DNA of 64,000 nt from NCBI GenBank assembly GCA_041521345.1, contig JBGOHB010000006.1, one strand, 5' to 3'. Shown here one piece after another: positions 35,669 through 43,854 of this stretch. The DNA is from Virgibacillus_N oceani_A (GTDB lineage Bacteria > Bacillota > Bacilli > Bacillales > Amphibacillaceae). A program made the translations under genes and the position numbers. A model generated the notes under the pieces. The model was given only the letters and a program-made list of their open reading frames with translations, was not told the origin of the DNA and did not search any database. How positions within the stretch are numbered: position 1 is the stretch's first letter; every line of letters starts with the position of its first letter.

Positions 35669-36706
35669 ATGAAAAAACTATTATTTTTATTGTCTGCTGC
35701 AGCTTTAATGGTACTTGCTGCATGCGGCGGTGATTCGGAGTCGGAAAGAGATTCCGGTACAAATGATGAAGCCGGATCGAATGGTGGAGACATCGATACC
35801 ATTGTGTTCGCTGATGCTGGATGGGACAGTATTAGAGTACATAACAGTATTGCCCAGATGATTATTGAAGAAGGATATGGTTTTGATACGGATGTAACTG
35901 CAGGGTCAACAGCTGCTACCATTCAAGGTTTACGTGATGGGGATATTAATGCATACACGGAAGTCTGGACAGACAATATAAGAGAAGTTCATGAAGAAGC
36001 GGTTGAAGCAGGGGATTATGAAGTGGTGTCCACAAATTTCGACGATAACGATCAGGGACTGTACGTTCCGACTTATGTAATAGAAGGGGATTCGGAGCGA
36101 GACATTGAGCCTATGGCACCTGATTTAAGAACAGTGGAAGACCTGAAAAACTTCCCTGAGGTATTTGAAGATCCAGAAGATCCGGAACGCGGCCGAGTAA
36201 TAAATGCACCAAGCGGCTGGGCTGTAGCGGATCATATTGATGATAAATTTGAAGTATACGGGCTTGATGAAACATTAAATAACTTTATGCCTGGTTCGGA
36301 TGCTGCGATTGTGGCAGATTTGGCATCAGCCTATGAGGGTGGCGAAGCATGGGTCGGCTACTATTGGTCTCCAACCTGGGTTACGGCAGAGTTTGACTTA
36401 ACACTGCTGGAAGAGGACCCTTATGATGAAGAAACATGGAATGAAACAAGAGCTACTGAATTCCCTCCGAATGACGTAGTAGTTGCTGTTCACAAAGACT
36501 TACCGGATCAAGCACCGGATGTCGTGGAATTTCTCAGTAATTATGAAACAAGCACTGAATTGACAGAAGAAGCATTGGTGTATATGGACGAAAATGATGC
36601 ATCTCCGGAAGAGGCGGCAATCTGGTGGATGAATGAACATGAAAATCTCTGGACAGGATGGGTTTCCGAAGAAGTAGCTGAAGATGTAAAAGCTGCTATG
36701 CAATAA
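35669..36706 (+). CDS. opuAC: Glycine betaine/proline betaine-binding lipoprotein
   Basis: Receptor of an osmoprotectant ABC importer. Lipoprotein signal MKKLLFLLSAAALMVLAACG with Cys20 as the lipidation site, then an acidic linker and an OpuAC domain (DAGWDSIRVHNSIAQMIIEE; EVWTDNIREVHEEA; PSGWAVADHIDD; GYYWSPTWV). Several tryptophans in these positions build the aromatic cage for trimethylammonium ligands. At 345 residues it is longer than B. subtilis OpuAC and notably acidic, as expected for a salt-tolerant cell surface. Gene order binding protein-permease-ATPase is the reverse of B. subtilis opuA. Confidence 0.9.
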   Translation: MKKLLFLLSAAALMVLAACGGDSESERDSGTNDEAGSNGGDIDTIVFADAGWDSIRVHNSIAQMIIEEGYGFDTDVTAGSTAATIQGLRDGDINAYTEVWTDNIREVHEEAVEAGDYEVVSTNFDDNDQGLYVPTYVIEGDSERDIEPMAPDLRTVEDLKNFPEVFEDPEDPERGRVINAPSGWAVADHIDDKFEVYGLDETLNNFMPGSDAAIVADLASAYEGGEAWVGYYWSPTWVTAEFDLTLLEEDPYDEETWNETRATEFPPNDVVVAVHKDLPDQAPDVVEFLSNYETSTELTEEALVYMDENDASPEEAAIWWMNEHENLWTGWVSEEVAEDVKAAMQ

Positions 36707-36713
36707 TAGGGGG

Positions 36714-36740
36714 AGCAGCTGGCAGTCCAGCTGCTTTTCT
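36714..36740 (+). terminator. Intra-operon terminator/attenuator after opuAC
   Basis: AGCAGCTGG-CAGT-CCAGCTGCT is a perfect 9-bp stem with a tetraloop, followed by TTTCT, between the binding-protein and permease genes. It should terminate part of the transcripts or protect the upstream mRNA, keeping the receptor in excess over the membrane complex. Confidence 0.75.
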
Positions 36741-36750
36741 GTATGAATTT

Positions 36751-36786
36751 GGAGGTGAAGAGACCATTTAACCTTGTGGTCGGATT
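36751..36786 (+). promoter_or_regulatory. Displaced Shine-Dalgarno with bridging hairpin before opuAB
   Basis: GGAGGTGA at 36751-36758 is an excellent ribosome site but lies 29 nt before the opuAB ATG (36787); nothing startable lies 5-12 nt after it. GACCA (36762-36766) and TGGTC (36777-36781) can form a small hairpin that would reduce the effective distance to about 9 nt. Confidence 0.5.
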
Positions 36787-37641
36787 ATGAATGAATTTCC
36801 CGATATACAGACACAATTAGGAGATTATGTTGATCAGTTTGTCAGCTTTCTCGATACAACATTTGAAGGTTTTTTTGATTTTATTTATTTTGTGGCTTCC
36901 CGAACCATTAATATGATCGATGATGTTCTCGTTTGGCTGCCGTGGTGGCTATTCATCGTTTTTATTTTTTTATTGGGATGGTACTTTAAATCGGTTTTTG
37001 CAGGTCTGCTTTATAGTCTTTTTATATTTTTAATTGGAACATTCGGCTTATGGACTGATATGATGACAACCATAGCGATTATTATCACAGCGGTACTTAT
37101 TTGTTTAATCATCGGTATTCCTTTAGGGGTTTGGATGTCATTCAGCAAAGGATTTTCAACGGTTATGCGGCCAATCCTGGATGCAATGCAGACGATGCCA
37201 AGCTTTGTTTATTTGATACCGGCGATATTTTTCTTCGGTTTAGGAAATGTGTCGGCTATTTTCGCGACATTAATTTATGCGGTGCCTCCGGTTATACGTT
37301 TAACGGAACTGGCCATCCGCGGTGTGGATAAAGAAGTTGTCGAATCTGCTCAATCATTTGGTTCATCCAGATGGCAAATGCTCGGGAAGGTTCAACTTCC
37401 GCAGGCAGTTCCGACGATCATGGCTGGTGTAAACCAGACAACCATGATGGCACTGGCTATGGTAGTTATCGCATCCATGGTAGGTGCGTCAGGGCTTGGT
37501 GAACAGGTATTAGTTTCCATTAATCGGATTGATATTGCATTAGGATTCGAAGCAGGAATCAGTATCGTATTTTTGGCGATTATCATTGACAGGATTACCA
37601 ATGGACTTGTAGAAAAACTGCAAAATAAGAGGGGAGGTTAA
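36787..37641 (+). CDS. opuAB: Glycine betaine ABC transporter permease
   Basis: 284-residue inner-membrane subunit with about six or seven helices. The binding-protein-dependent transport motif is near residue 185 (ESAQSFGSSRWQMLGKVQLP) and the hydrophobic core includes GIPLGVWMSFSKGF, MQTMPSFVYLIPAIFFFGLG and ASMVGASGLGEQVL, all typical of OpuAB/ProW. The ATG at 36787 is the first possible start after an in-frame stop at 36769-36771; it lacks a normally spaced ribosome site. It ends 3 bp before the ATPase gene. Confidence 0.93.
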   Translation: MNEFPDIQTQLGDYVDQFVSFLDTTFEGFFDFIYFVASRTINMIDDVLVWLPWWLFIVFIFLLGWYFKSVFAGLLYSLFIFLIGTFGLWTDMMTTIAIIITAVLICLIIGIPLGVWMSFSKGFSTVMRPILDAMQTMPSFVYLIPAIFFFGLGNVSAIFATLIYAVPPVIRLTELAIRGVDKEVVESAQSFGSSRWQMLGKVQLPQAVPTIMAGVNQTTMMALAMVVIASMVGASGLGEQVLVSINRIDIALGFEAGISIVFLAIIIDRITNGLVEKLQNKRGG

Positions 37642-37644
37642 TAC

Positions 37645-38853
37645 ATGACAACACAGGTGAAAGTGGAACAGGTATCTAAGATTTTCGGGTCAAGACCAAA
37701 ATCCGTCATCCCTTTAATAAAAGAAGGAAAAACAAAGGATGAGATTTTAGAAGAAGCGAATCATACTGTTGGCGTGTATGATGCCTCGTTCGAGATTAAT
37801 AAAGGTGAAGTTTTTGTCATTATGGGTTTATCAGGCAGTGGAAAATCCACATTAATACGCTGCTTTAATATGCTGAACAAACCGACAACCGGATCTATCC
37901 ATGTTGAAGACGAGGATATTGTTCAATATTCACCCAGCCAGCTGAAAAAATTCAGGCAGGAAAAAGTAGCGATGGTATTCCAGCATTTTGGTTTATTCAG
38001 CCATCGTACGATATTGGCGAATGTGGAATATGGCCTGGAAATTCGGGGTGTTCCAAAAGAAGAGAGACGGGAAACAGCAATGAAAAACATCGAAAATGTC
38101 GGTCTGAAGGGATATGAATACAAATTTCCTGATGAATTATCAGGAGGGATGCAGCAGCGTGTCGGTTTGGCACGTGCGTTAGCCAATGACCCGGATATTT
38201 TGTTAATGGATGAACCTTTCAGTGCGCTGGATCCACTTATTCGCCGCGAGATGCAGCTGGAGCTCCTCGATCTTCAGGAACGTCTGCAAAAAACAATTAT
38301 TTTCATTACCCATGATGTGAATGAAGCATTTAAGCTTGGTGATCGTGTGGCAGTGATGAAAGACGGTCGTGTCGTGCAGGTGGGAACACCGGAGGAAATC
38401 ATTGAACAGCCTGCGAATGATTATATATCTGATTTCATCAAGGATATTGACAGATCGAAAGTATTTCAGGCAGAGCACATAATGATTAAGCCCAATGCTT
38501 TAGTTTCCATGAAAGACGGCTTAAATGTAGCGGTGAAAGAAATGAGAGAAAACGGCATATCCAGTGTATTCGTTGTTGATCGGGGCCGTCATTTAAAAGG
38601 AATTGTCACGATAGATGATGCCATTAAAGGAATAAAGGAAAAGCAGACACTAGAAGAAGTGATGACAGAAAATATTACTTCCGTAAAACCGGATGAATTT
38701 GTAAGTGATTTAATTCCAAAAGCATTGGAATCAAGCCTTCCATTAGTTGTCGTAGATGATACAAATAAAGTACTCGGTATCATCTTACGGGTACATGTTT
38801 TGTCCGGATTAGTAGCCGAAGATGTAGAAGAAACAGAAGAATATAATGGATAA
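37645..38853 (+). CDS. opuAA: Glycine betaine ABC transporter ATP-binding protein with CBS domains
   Basis: 402-residue ATPase. N-terminal extension, Walker A MGLSGSGKSTLIRCFN (near residue 62), Q loop VFQHFGLFSHRT, signature DELSGGMQQRVGLARAL, Walker B ILLMDEPFSALDPLIR and switch FITHDVNEAFKLGD. The C-terminal 120 residues form two CBS domains (EHIMIKPNALVSMKD; EEVMTENITSVKPDEF), the ionic-strength and cyclic-di-AMP sensing module of OpuA-type importers. AGGGGAGG precedes the ATG. Completes the osmoprotectant importer. Confidence 0.96.
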   Translation: MTTQVKVEQVSKIFGSRPKSVIPLIKEGKTKDEILEEANHTVGVYDASFEINKGEVFVIMGLSGSGKSTLIRCFNMLNKPTTGSIHVEDEDIVQYSPSQLKKFRQEKVAMVFQHFGLFSHRTILANVEYGLEIRGVPKEERRETAMKNIENVGLKGYEYKFPDELSGGMQQRVGLARALANDPDILLMDEPFSALDPLIRREMQLELLDLQERLQKTIIFITHDVNEAFKLGDRVAVMKDGRVVQVGTPEEIIEQPANDYISDFIKDIDRSKVFQAEHIMIKPNALVSMKDGLNVAVKEMRENGISSVFVVDRGRHLKGIVTIDDAIKGIKEKQTLEEVMTENITSVKPDEFVSDLIPKALESSLPLVVVDDTNKVLGIILRVHVLSGLVAEDVEETEEYNG

Positions 38854-38859
38854 TTAATT

Positions 38860-38892
38860 GAGATTGTTCCCACAAGGGCAATCTCTTTTTTT
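38860..38892 (+). terminator. Terminator of the opu operon
   Basis: GAGATTGTTCCC and GGGCAATCTC pair almost perfectly around a short loop, followed by seven T. Confidence 0.92.
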
Positions 38893-38987
38893 ATGTTGTT
38901 TTAAGTCATAAAACTAGAGGATATTTCTAGTGGAAAATTTATGGTAGAAAAAGGTCTCATGGACAAAGGCTATTCTAAATGCAGTGC

Positions 38988-39510
38988 AGGTTTCTCGAAA
39001 TTACGATGCAGGTCGAATAGAGGATAACTATCTGCCGTATGGAAGTTAGAAATCACCGTGCAAGTCATATAGAGCAAATCTATTTGCCGTTTTGATGTTA
39101 AAAATTACCGTGCAGGTCAGATAGAGCCTTTCTATCTGCCCTTTAGAAGTTAGAAGTTACCGTGCAGGTCAGATAGAGCCTTTCTATCTGCCCTTTAGAA
39201 GTTAGAAATCACCGTGCAGGTCAGATAGAGCCTTCTATCTGCCCTTTAGAAGTTAGAAATCACCGTGCAGGTCAGATAGAGCCTTTCTATCTGCCCTTTA
39301 GAAGTTAGAAATTACCGTGCAGGTCAGATAGAGCCTTTCTATCTGCCCTTTAGAAGTTAGAAATCACCGTGCAGGTCAGATAGAGCCTTTCTATCTGCCC
39401 TTTAGAAGTTAGAAATCACCGTGCAGGTCAGATAGAGCTTTTCTATCTGCCCTTTAGAAGTTAGAAATTACCGTGCAGGTCAGATAGAGCTTTTCTATCT
39501 GCCCTTCAGA
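38988..39510. repeat. 52-bp tandem repeat array, nine good copies plus a degenerate first copy
   Basis: Unit starts (GAAGTTAGAAATCACCG) lie at 39042, 39094, 39146, 39198, 39249, 39301, 39353, 39405 and 39457, i.e. 52 bp apart except one 51-bp step caused by a missing T. A diverged copy precedes them from about 38988. Each unit carries GTGCAGGTCAGATAGAG then CTATCTGCCCTTTA, so CAGATAG and CTATCTG form a stem-loop in every unit. Inner copies are almost identical, left copies are diverged. 52 is not a multiple of three and all frames contain stops, so it is non-coding. It fills the gap between the convergent opu and carbonic anhydrase genes. Confidence 0.97.
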
Positions 39511-39570
39511 GATCTGAAGCCGCTGATGAAATGTCCATGAGAATAATTTTTCAAGAATGTTTAAAGCACC

Positions 39571-40140
39571 TTAACGCATTTCGTTACTTTCATCCTTCGT
39601 CACTACATCTACTTTTCCCGTACCCGGGTCGATAACGAGGCCGTGTACTTTGACTTCTGCTGGCAGGAGGGGATGGTTTCGGATAATGTTAACACTTTGC
39701 TGCACAGATTCTTCCACTGTATCAAATCCGTGAAATTCCTCATTGAAATCAATTCCTGCATGTTCGAGAGCATTCAGTGTATCAACCGGAATTCCGCGCA
39801 TTGCCATTTCCTCTGTTAATGCATTTGTGTCCACATTCGACATGCCGCAATCATGATGTCCAATGACGGTCACTTCCTCAGCCTGCAATTTATAAACTGC
39901 TACGAGAATACTCTTCATCACACTGTCAAAGGGCTTCCGGATAATTGCGCCTGCGTTTTTTACCATTTTCACGTCACCATTTTCCAGGTTTAAAGCTCGC
40001 TGAAGCAATTCAATGAGACGGGATTCCATACAGGTGAAAATAACCATTCGTTTATTTGGTATACTATCGGTTTGATAGGCTTCATAACTTTTTTCTCCAA
40101 CAAATTTCCTATTATAAGCAAGCATTTCTTCTAGATGCAT
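39571..40140 (-). CDS. Beta-carbonic anhydrase (YtiB-like)
   Basis: Zinc enzyme interconverting CO2 and bicarbonate; 189 residues, cytoplasmic. Zinc ligands are Cys37 (FTCMESR), His95 and Cys98 (GHHDCGM). The usual Asp-Arg dyad after the first ligand (C-x-D-x-R) is here C-M-E-S-R, with Glu39 replacing Asp and Arg41 kept. This change is unusual for an active beta enzyme and could alter zinc-site gating. AAAGGAG precedes the ATG. Monocistronic; its 3' end faces the tandem repeat array. Confidence 0.88.
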   Translation of the reverse strand: MHLEEMLAYNRKFVGEKSYEAYQTDSIPNKRMVIFTCMESRLIELLQRALNLENGDVKMVKNAGAIIRKPFDSVMKSILVAVYKLQAEEVTVIGHHDCGMSNVDTNALTEEMAMRGIPVDTLNALEHAGIDFNEEFHGFDTVEESVQQSVNIIRNHPLLPAEVKVHGLVIDPGTGKVDVVTKDESNEMR

Positions 40141-40493
40141 AGATTACAGCTCCTTTAGTGTAAGTACTTTAGTTTTGGGGATAGCAGGAGGATCAATTTC
40201 CATTGAACCTTGTTGTATTTGCTGAATTCTTTATATTATTATATGTTTTTATTCTTATTACATCAAATCTGAACCAACATAACAAACAGGTTACTTCTCC
40301 CGGATATTAAAAAACTGTCATTCTGAAAATAATTAACTTAGCTGGTAATAAGAAACATATTATAAATTGACAGGCAGCAATAAATAATACATTTTGTTAA
40401 GCGGTAAATTAAAGGGGTTACATTGTTCCATTTACTCTTGAACCCTTTGCACTAAGACAAAAGGATTATTAACAAAAAATTCACACAAAACTA
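40141..40493. other. Divergent intergenic region
   Basis: Between the carbonic anhydrase gene (minus) and the small zinc-ribbon gene (plus). AT-rich, no ORF or hairpin of note; it must hold the carbonic anhydrase promoter near 40145-40260. Confidence 0.35.
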
Positions 40494-40522
40494 TTGTTTG
40501 TATTTGTAGATTATTGTATAAT
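40494..40522 (+). promoter_or_regulatory. Promoter of the small zinc-ribbon gene
   Basis: TTGTTT at 40494-40499 and a consensus TATAAT at 40517-40522, 17 bp apart, about 30 bp upstream of the ribosome site. Confidence 0.65.
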
Positions 40523-40553
40523 GGTGTTACAAAATAAATAAGGGGTGAAGGAA

Positions 40554-40784
40554 ATGGGAGAATTGGTTCGCAATTGCCGTTTATGTCAACAACCAATGGA
40601 AAGAAGTCCGTTTATGCTTTGCATGACATGCCTGACAGAGACTGATAGAGTGCAAAGTTTTATCAGGAAAAACCCTCTCGTTTCTATTGAAGAAATATCC
40701 CGTTCGACAAATGTGCCTTATGAAAAAGTGGAAAAGATGGTTCATTTAGGTGTGGAACATAAAAATGATGTAAAAGTGAAGTGA
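40554..40784 (+). CDS. Small zinc-ribbon, helix-turn-helix-like protein, 76 aa (YvyF-like)
   Basis: Two CxxC pairs (CRLCQQPM and CMTCLTE) form a zinc ribbon in the first 30 residues; the rest (NPLVSIEEISRSTNVPYEKV) looks like a winged or MerR-type helix-turn-helix. The combination resembles the YvyF family of the flagellar operon region, but there are no flagellar genes here. ATG 40554 is preferred over GTG 40545, because that GTG lies inside the ribosome site AAGGGGTGAAGG. Monocistronic with its own promoter and terminator. Probably a small regulator; targets unknown. Confidence 0.7.
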   Translation: MGELVRNCRLCQQPMERSPFMLCMTCLTETDRVQSFIRKNPLVSIEEISRSTNVPYEKVEKMVHLGVEHKNDVKVK

Positions 40785-40835
40785 CATAAAAAGGATCATT
40801 AACGAAACGCTATATGGTAAAAAAGATATATATGC

Positions 40836-40868
40836 AAAAATGACTCTATCATACAGGAGTCATTTTTT
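40836..40868 (+). terminator. Terminator of the zinc-ribbon gene
   Basis: AAAAATGACTC and GAGTCATTTTTT form an 11-bp stem with a 10-base loop and T tail. Confidence 0.9.
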
Positions 40869-41093
40869 CATGGAAAATTATTAAGACCATAACTACAACA
40901 TAGAAAAAAGCAGAGATTTTAAGTGCCAAGTTCTCAAGATTCGCTAAAAAATCCGAACATTCCGGATGAAACTGTCGAATTCAGTCAAAAAATCTATTTA
41001 TTTGCAATTAATATAACCATTGAAACTTTCAGTAATATATAATATAGTTAGTAACAGAAAATGCTTGTCAATTCAATTAAAAGGAGTGGTAAC

Positions 41094-42347
41094 ATGTCAG
41101 GAAATAAAGCAGTTGTTTACGTGAAACCAGGAGAAGTAGAGATTCGGGATATTAGTTATCCGGATCTTGTTTTGCGCGATGGTCCTGGAGTTAACCCATT
41201 AAATGTGGGCAGGAAATGTAACCATGGGGTGATTGTTAAGGTTGTTTCAACGAATATTTGCGGCAGTGATCAGCATATGGTGAGGGGACGGACAACTGCG
41301 CCAAGCGGATTGGTATTGGGGCATGAAATTACCGGTGAAGTTATCGAAGCAGGCAGCGATGTGGAATTTATTAAAAAGGGGGATTTAGTATCCGTTCCAT
41401 TTAACATTGCTTGCGGTCGTTGTCCAAGCTGCCGGAAACAGGATACACATATTTGTGAAAATGTAAATCCGGATCGTCCCGGATCGGCTTATGGATATGT
41501 TGATATGGGAGGATGGGTTGGCGGTCAATCCGAGTATGTAATGGTTCCTTATGCAGATTTCCAATTATTGAAATTTCCTGATAAAGATCAAGCTATGGAA
41601 AAAATACTTGATTTAACTATGCTTTCCGATATTTTCCCGACCGGCTATCATGGGGCTGTAAGCGCAGGAGTGAAAACTGGATCCACAGTTTATATCGCCG
41701 GAGCGGGTCCTGTAGGATTGGCAGCTGCACATTCTGCCCAATTGTTAGGCGCTTCTGCAGTAATTGTCGGGGATTTAATCGAAGAACGATTAGCACAGGC
41801 AAGAAGCTTTGGCTGTGAGACGATAAATTTACGTGAGCATGATGATCCCGGTGAGCAAATTGAGGAAATCCTAGGCACTCCGGAGGTGGATTGTGCCATT
41901 GATGCGGTAGGATTCGAGGCGAGTGGTCATGGAGAAGGAGCAGAAGAAGCCCCTGCTACTGTATTGAACTCCATTATGGGACTGACAAAAGCCGGCGGAC
42001 GCTTGGGGATTCCTGGCTTGTATGTAACCGGAGACCCTGGGTCAGCAGATGAAGATGCAAAAGAGGGAACACTAAAAATCCGTTTCGGCTTAGGTTTCGC
42101 TAAAGCACATACATTTGTTACCGGTCAAACACCTGTTATGAGATATAATCGAGATTTAATGAAGGCAATATTAAGTGGAAGAGCGCAGATTGCTAAGGCT
42201 GTGAATGCTACCGTAATTTCACTTGATCAGGCTCCTGACAGCTATAAAGCATTCAATGGCGGAGCTTCAAGGAAATTTGTTATAGATCCGCATGGAATGG
42301 TTAAAAATCGACACCATCTGGAAGCTTCACAGCAATTAACAAACTAA
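41094..42347 (+). CDS. fdhA: Zinc alcohol dehydrogenase, glutathione-independent formaldehyde dehydrogenase type
   Basis: 417 residues. Catalytic-zinc site STNICGSDQHMVRG and GLVLGHEITGEV; structural-zinc cysteines in CGRCPSCRKQDTHIC; NAD(P) site YIAGAGPVGLAAAHSAQ followed by an acidic strand end (VVIGDLIEERL), favouring NAD. The long form with NPDRPGSAYGYVDMGGWVGG and the GHGEGAEEAPATVLN insert matches Pseudomonas-type formaldehyde dehydrogenase/dismutase. Start 41094 follows AAAGGAGTGG; 41061 has no ribosome site. Probably detoxifies formaldehyde or related aldehydes. Monocistronic. Confidence 0.9.
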   Translation: MSGNKAVVYVKPGEVEIRDISYPDLVLRDGPGVNPLNVGRKCNHGVIVKVVSTNICGSDQHMVRGRTTAPSGLVLGHEITGEVIEAGSDVEFIKKGDLVSVPFNIACGRCPSCRKQDTHICENVNPDRPGSAYGYVDMGGWVGGQSEYVMVPYADFQLLKFPDKDQAMEKILDLTMLSDIFPTGYHGAVSAGVKTGSTVYIAGAGPVGLAAAHSAQLLGASAVIVGDLIEERLAQARSFGCETINLREHDDPGEQIEEILGTPEVDCAIDAVGFEASGHGEGAEEAPATVLNSIMGLTKAGGRLGIPGLYVTGDPGSADEDAKEGTLKIRFGLGFAKAHTFVTGQTPVMRYNRDLMKAILSGRAQIAKAVNATVISLDQAPDSYKAFNGGASRKFVIDPHGMVKNRHHLEASQQLTN

Positions 42348-42720
42348 TAATTTTCAAGGATTATTTGCAGCCCTTGAAATGTGCGTTTGATAGAGGAAAA
42401 TGATCACTGCCATTATCCGAAACACGGCGGAGGAGATAACCCGTACTTTAATAGAATTTTCCTGTTGGAAGTGTGTCTATTAGGGGGCGGGTTTATTTCC
42501 TTATACATAATCAAACTTCATATTATTCTTTAAAATGATATTGGACTGAACTCAGATATGCATCAGTCAAATATATTAAGAGATAAAAAGAAAGAGAACC
42601 CCAACACCTGCAGACGAACATAATTAGGTTGCCACCAGCAATTATCAAAGTTATAAAAGGTATATTCACAGCCAAACTTTCATAGATATAAGTTGGATAA
42701 GCTGCACAATTAACTAAACG
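42348..42720. other. Intergenic region downstream of fdhA
   Basis: No intact gene. TTTCAAGG and CCTTGAAA at 42353-42380 form an 8-bp stem without T tail that could end fdhA transcription. The rest is AT-rich with no feature I recognise. Confidence 0.35.
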
Positions 42721-43004
42721 GCAAGCACGGCAAAAAAAGGTTTGCAGGCACAGTCAATAACAAGTGTTATAGAACTATGCACAGCCGGAATGTTAGTGTT
42801 AAAAAAGATCGGCGGGAGCATATCATCAATAGCTGTAATAGGTATATTTCCAGTCATAACTTTATTCATTTATATCATCCCGGCAACATTTTATCCTTAC
42901 AAAAATAATAGTGCAGCTTAGCTTATGGGTAAGCTTGGCAATAAGTCTGTATGCGAATTTTGCTTTTGGAATCTGGCAATTAACGATTAATAAAAAAGGG
43001 GTGT
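42721..43004 (+). pseudogene. Decayed 3' end of a multi-spanning membrane protein gene
   Basis: One frame reads GLQAQSITSVIELCTAGMLV, KKIGGSISSIAVIGIFPVI and LFIYIIPATFYPYKNN and then stops; another continues SLWVSLAISLYANFAFGIWQ and LTINKKGVYYG. Together they look like the last three helices of a permease, joined by a frameshift near 42913. No start or ribosome site remains. The family could not be identified. It ends inside the glpF upstream region. Confidence 0.4.
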
Positions 43005-43011
43005 ATTACGG

Positions 43012-43842
43012 ATGTCAGTCTTTCTGGCTGAGCTAATTGGTACGATGATTCTCATTATCTTAGGTGCTGGTGTCGTAGGTGGCGTAGTTTTAAAGAAATC
43101 AAAGGCAGAAGGTGCTGGTTGGGTAGTTATTACGATTGGATGGGGACTTGGTGTTGCTATGGGTGTATATGCAGTCGGCAATTTTTCAGGTGCACATATT
43201 AACCCGGCAGTAACATTAGGCTTTGCGGCTGCAGGAGAGTTTCCATGGTCACAGGTTCCGGTGTATATTACAGCACAGATGATTGGTGCAACCATTGGTG
43301 CTGCGATTGTCTTTTTCAATTATTTGCCGCACTGGAAAGAAACCGATGATCAGGGGGCTAAACTGGGGGTTTTTGCGACAGGACCGGCGATTCGCAGTCC
43401 TTTCGCCAATTTAGTCAGTGAAATGGTTGGTACATTTGTACTTTTGATGGGGCTTATGTTCATTGGCGCAAATGAATTTACCGAGGGGCTTAACCCACTT
43501 ATTGTTGGTGCATTAATTATAGCGATTGGTATGTCTCTGGGTGGTGCAACAGGGTATGCGATAAATCCAGCGCGTGACCTTGGCCCAAGAATTGCCCATG
43601 CACTTTTGCCAATTCCGGGGAAAGGCGGGTCTGATTGGGGCTATGCCTATATTCCAGTTGTTGGGCCTATTATTGGCGGTATATATGGTGCAGTTTTTTA
43701 TAATGCCATGTTCTTAGGAGACTTTTCCGTGATATTTTGGTTATTTACTGTTATTGTAGCTATCATCCTAATTGGTGCTGCCAGTGCTGAATTGAAAAAC
43801 ACCAATTTATCACAGAAAAATAATCAAAATGAAGCTGTATAG
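43012..43842 (+). CDS. glpF: Glycerol uptake facilitator (aquaglyceroporin)
   Basis: MIP-family channel for passive glycerol entry, 276 residues with six helices. The two pore motifs are SGAHINPAVTLG and GYAINPARDLGPR; the Asp after the second NPAR is the glycerol-channel signature residue. AAAGGGGTG precedes the ATG. It is 12 bp upstream of glpK, its metabolic partner. I saw no clear GlpP-type leader terminator upstream, so regulation is unresolved. Confidence 0.96.
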   Translation: MSVFLAELIGTMILIILGAGVVGGVVLKKSKAEGAGWVVITIGWGLGVAMGVYAVGNFSGAHINPAVTLGFAAAGEFPWSQVPVYITAQMIGATIGAAIVFFNYLPHWKETDDQGAKLGVFATGPAIRSPFANLVSEMVGTFVLLMGLMFIGANEFTEGLNPLIVGALIIAIGMSLGGATGYAINPARDLGPRIAHALLPIPGKGGSDWGYAYIPVVGPIIGGIYGAVFYNAMFLGDFSVIFWLFTVIVAIILIGAASAELKNTNLSQKNNQNEAV

Positions 43843-43854
43843 GGGGGAATGAAC

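Noticed and set aside
36787..37641. Alternative upstream start for opuAB near the GGAGGTGA site
   Set aside because: An in-frame TAA at 36769-36771 and no start codon between it and 36787.
38988..39510. CRISPR array
   Set aside because: Units are contiguous 52-bp copies without variable spacers, and no cas genes are in the window.
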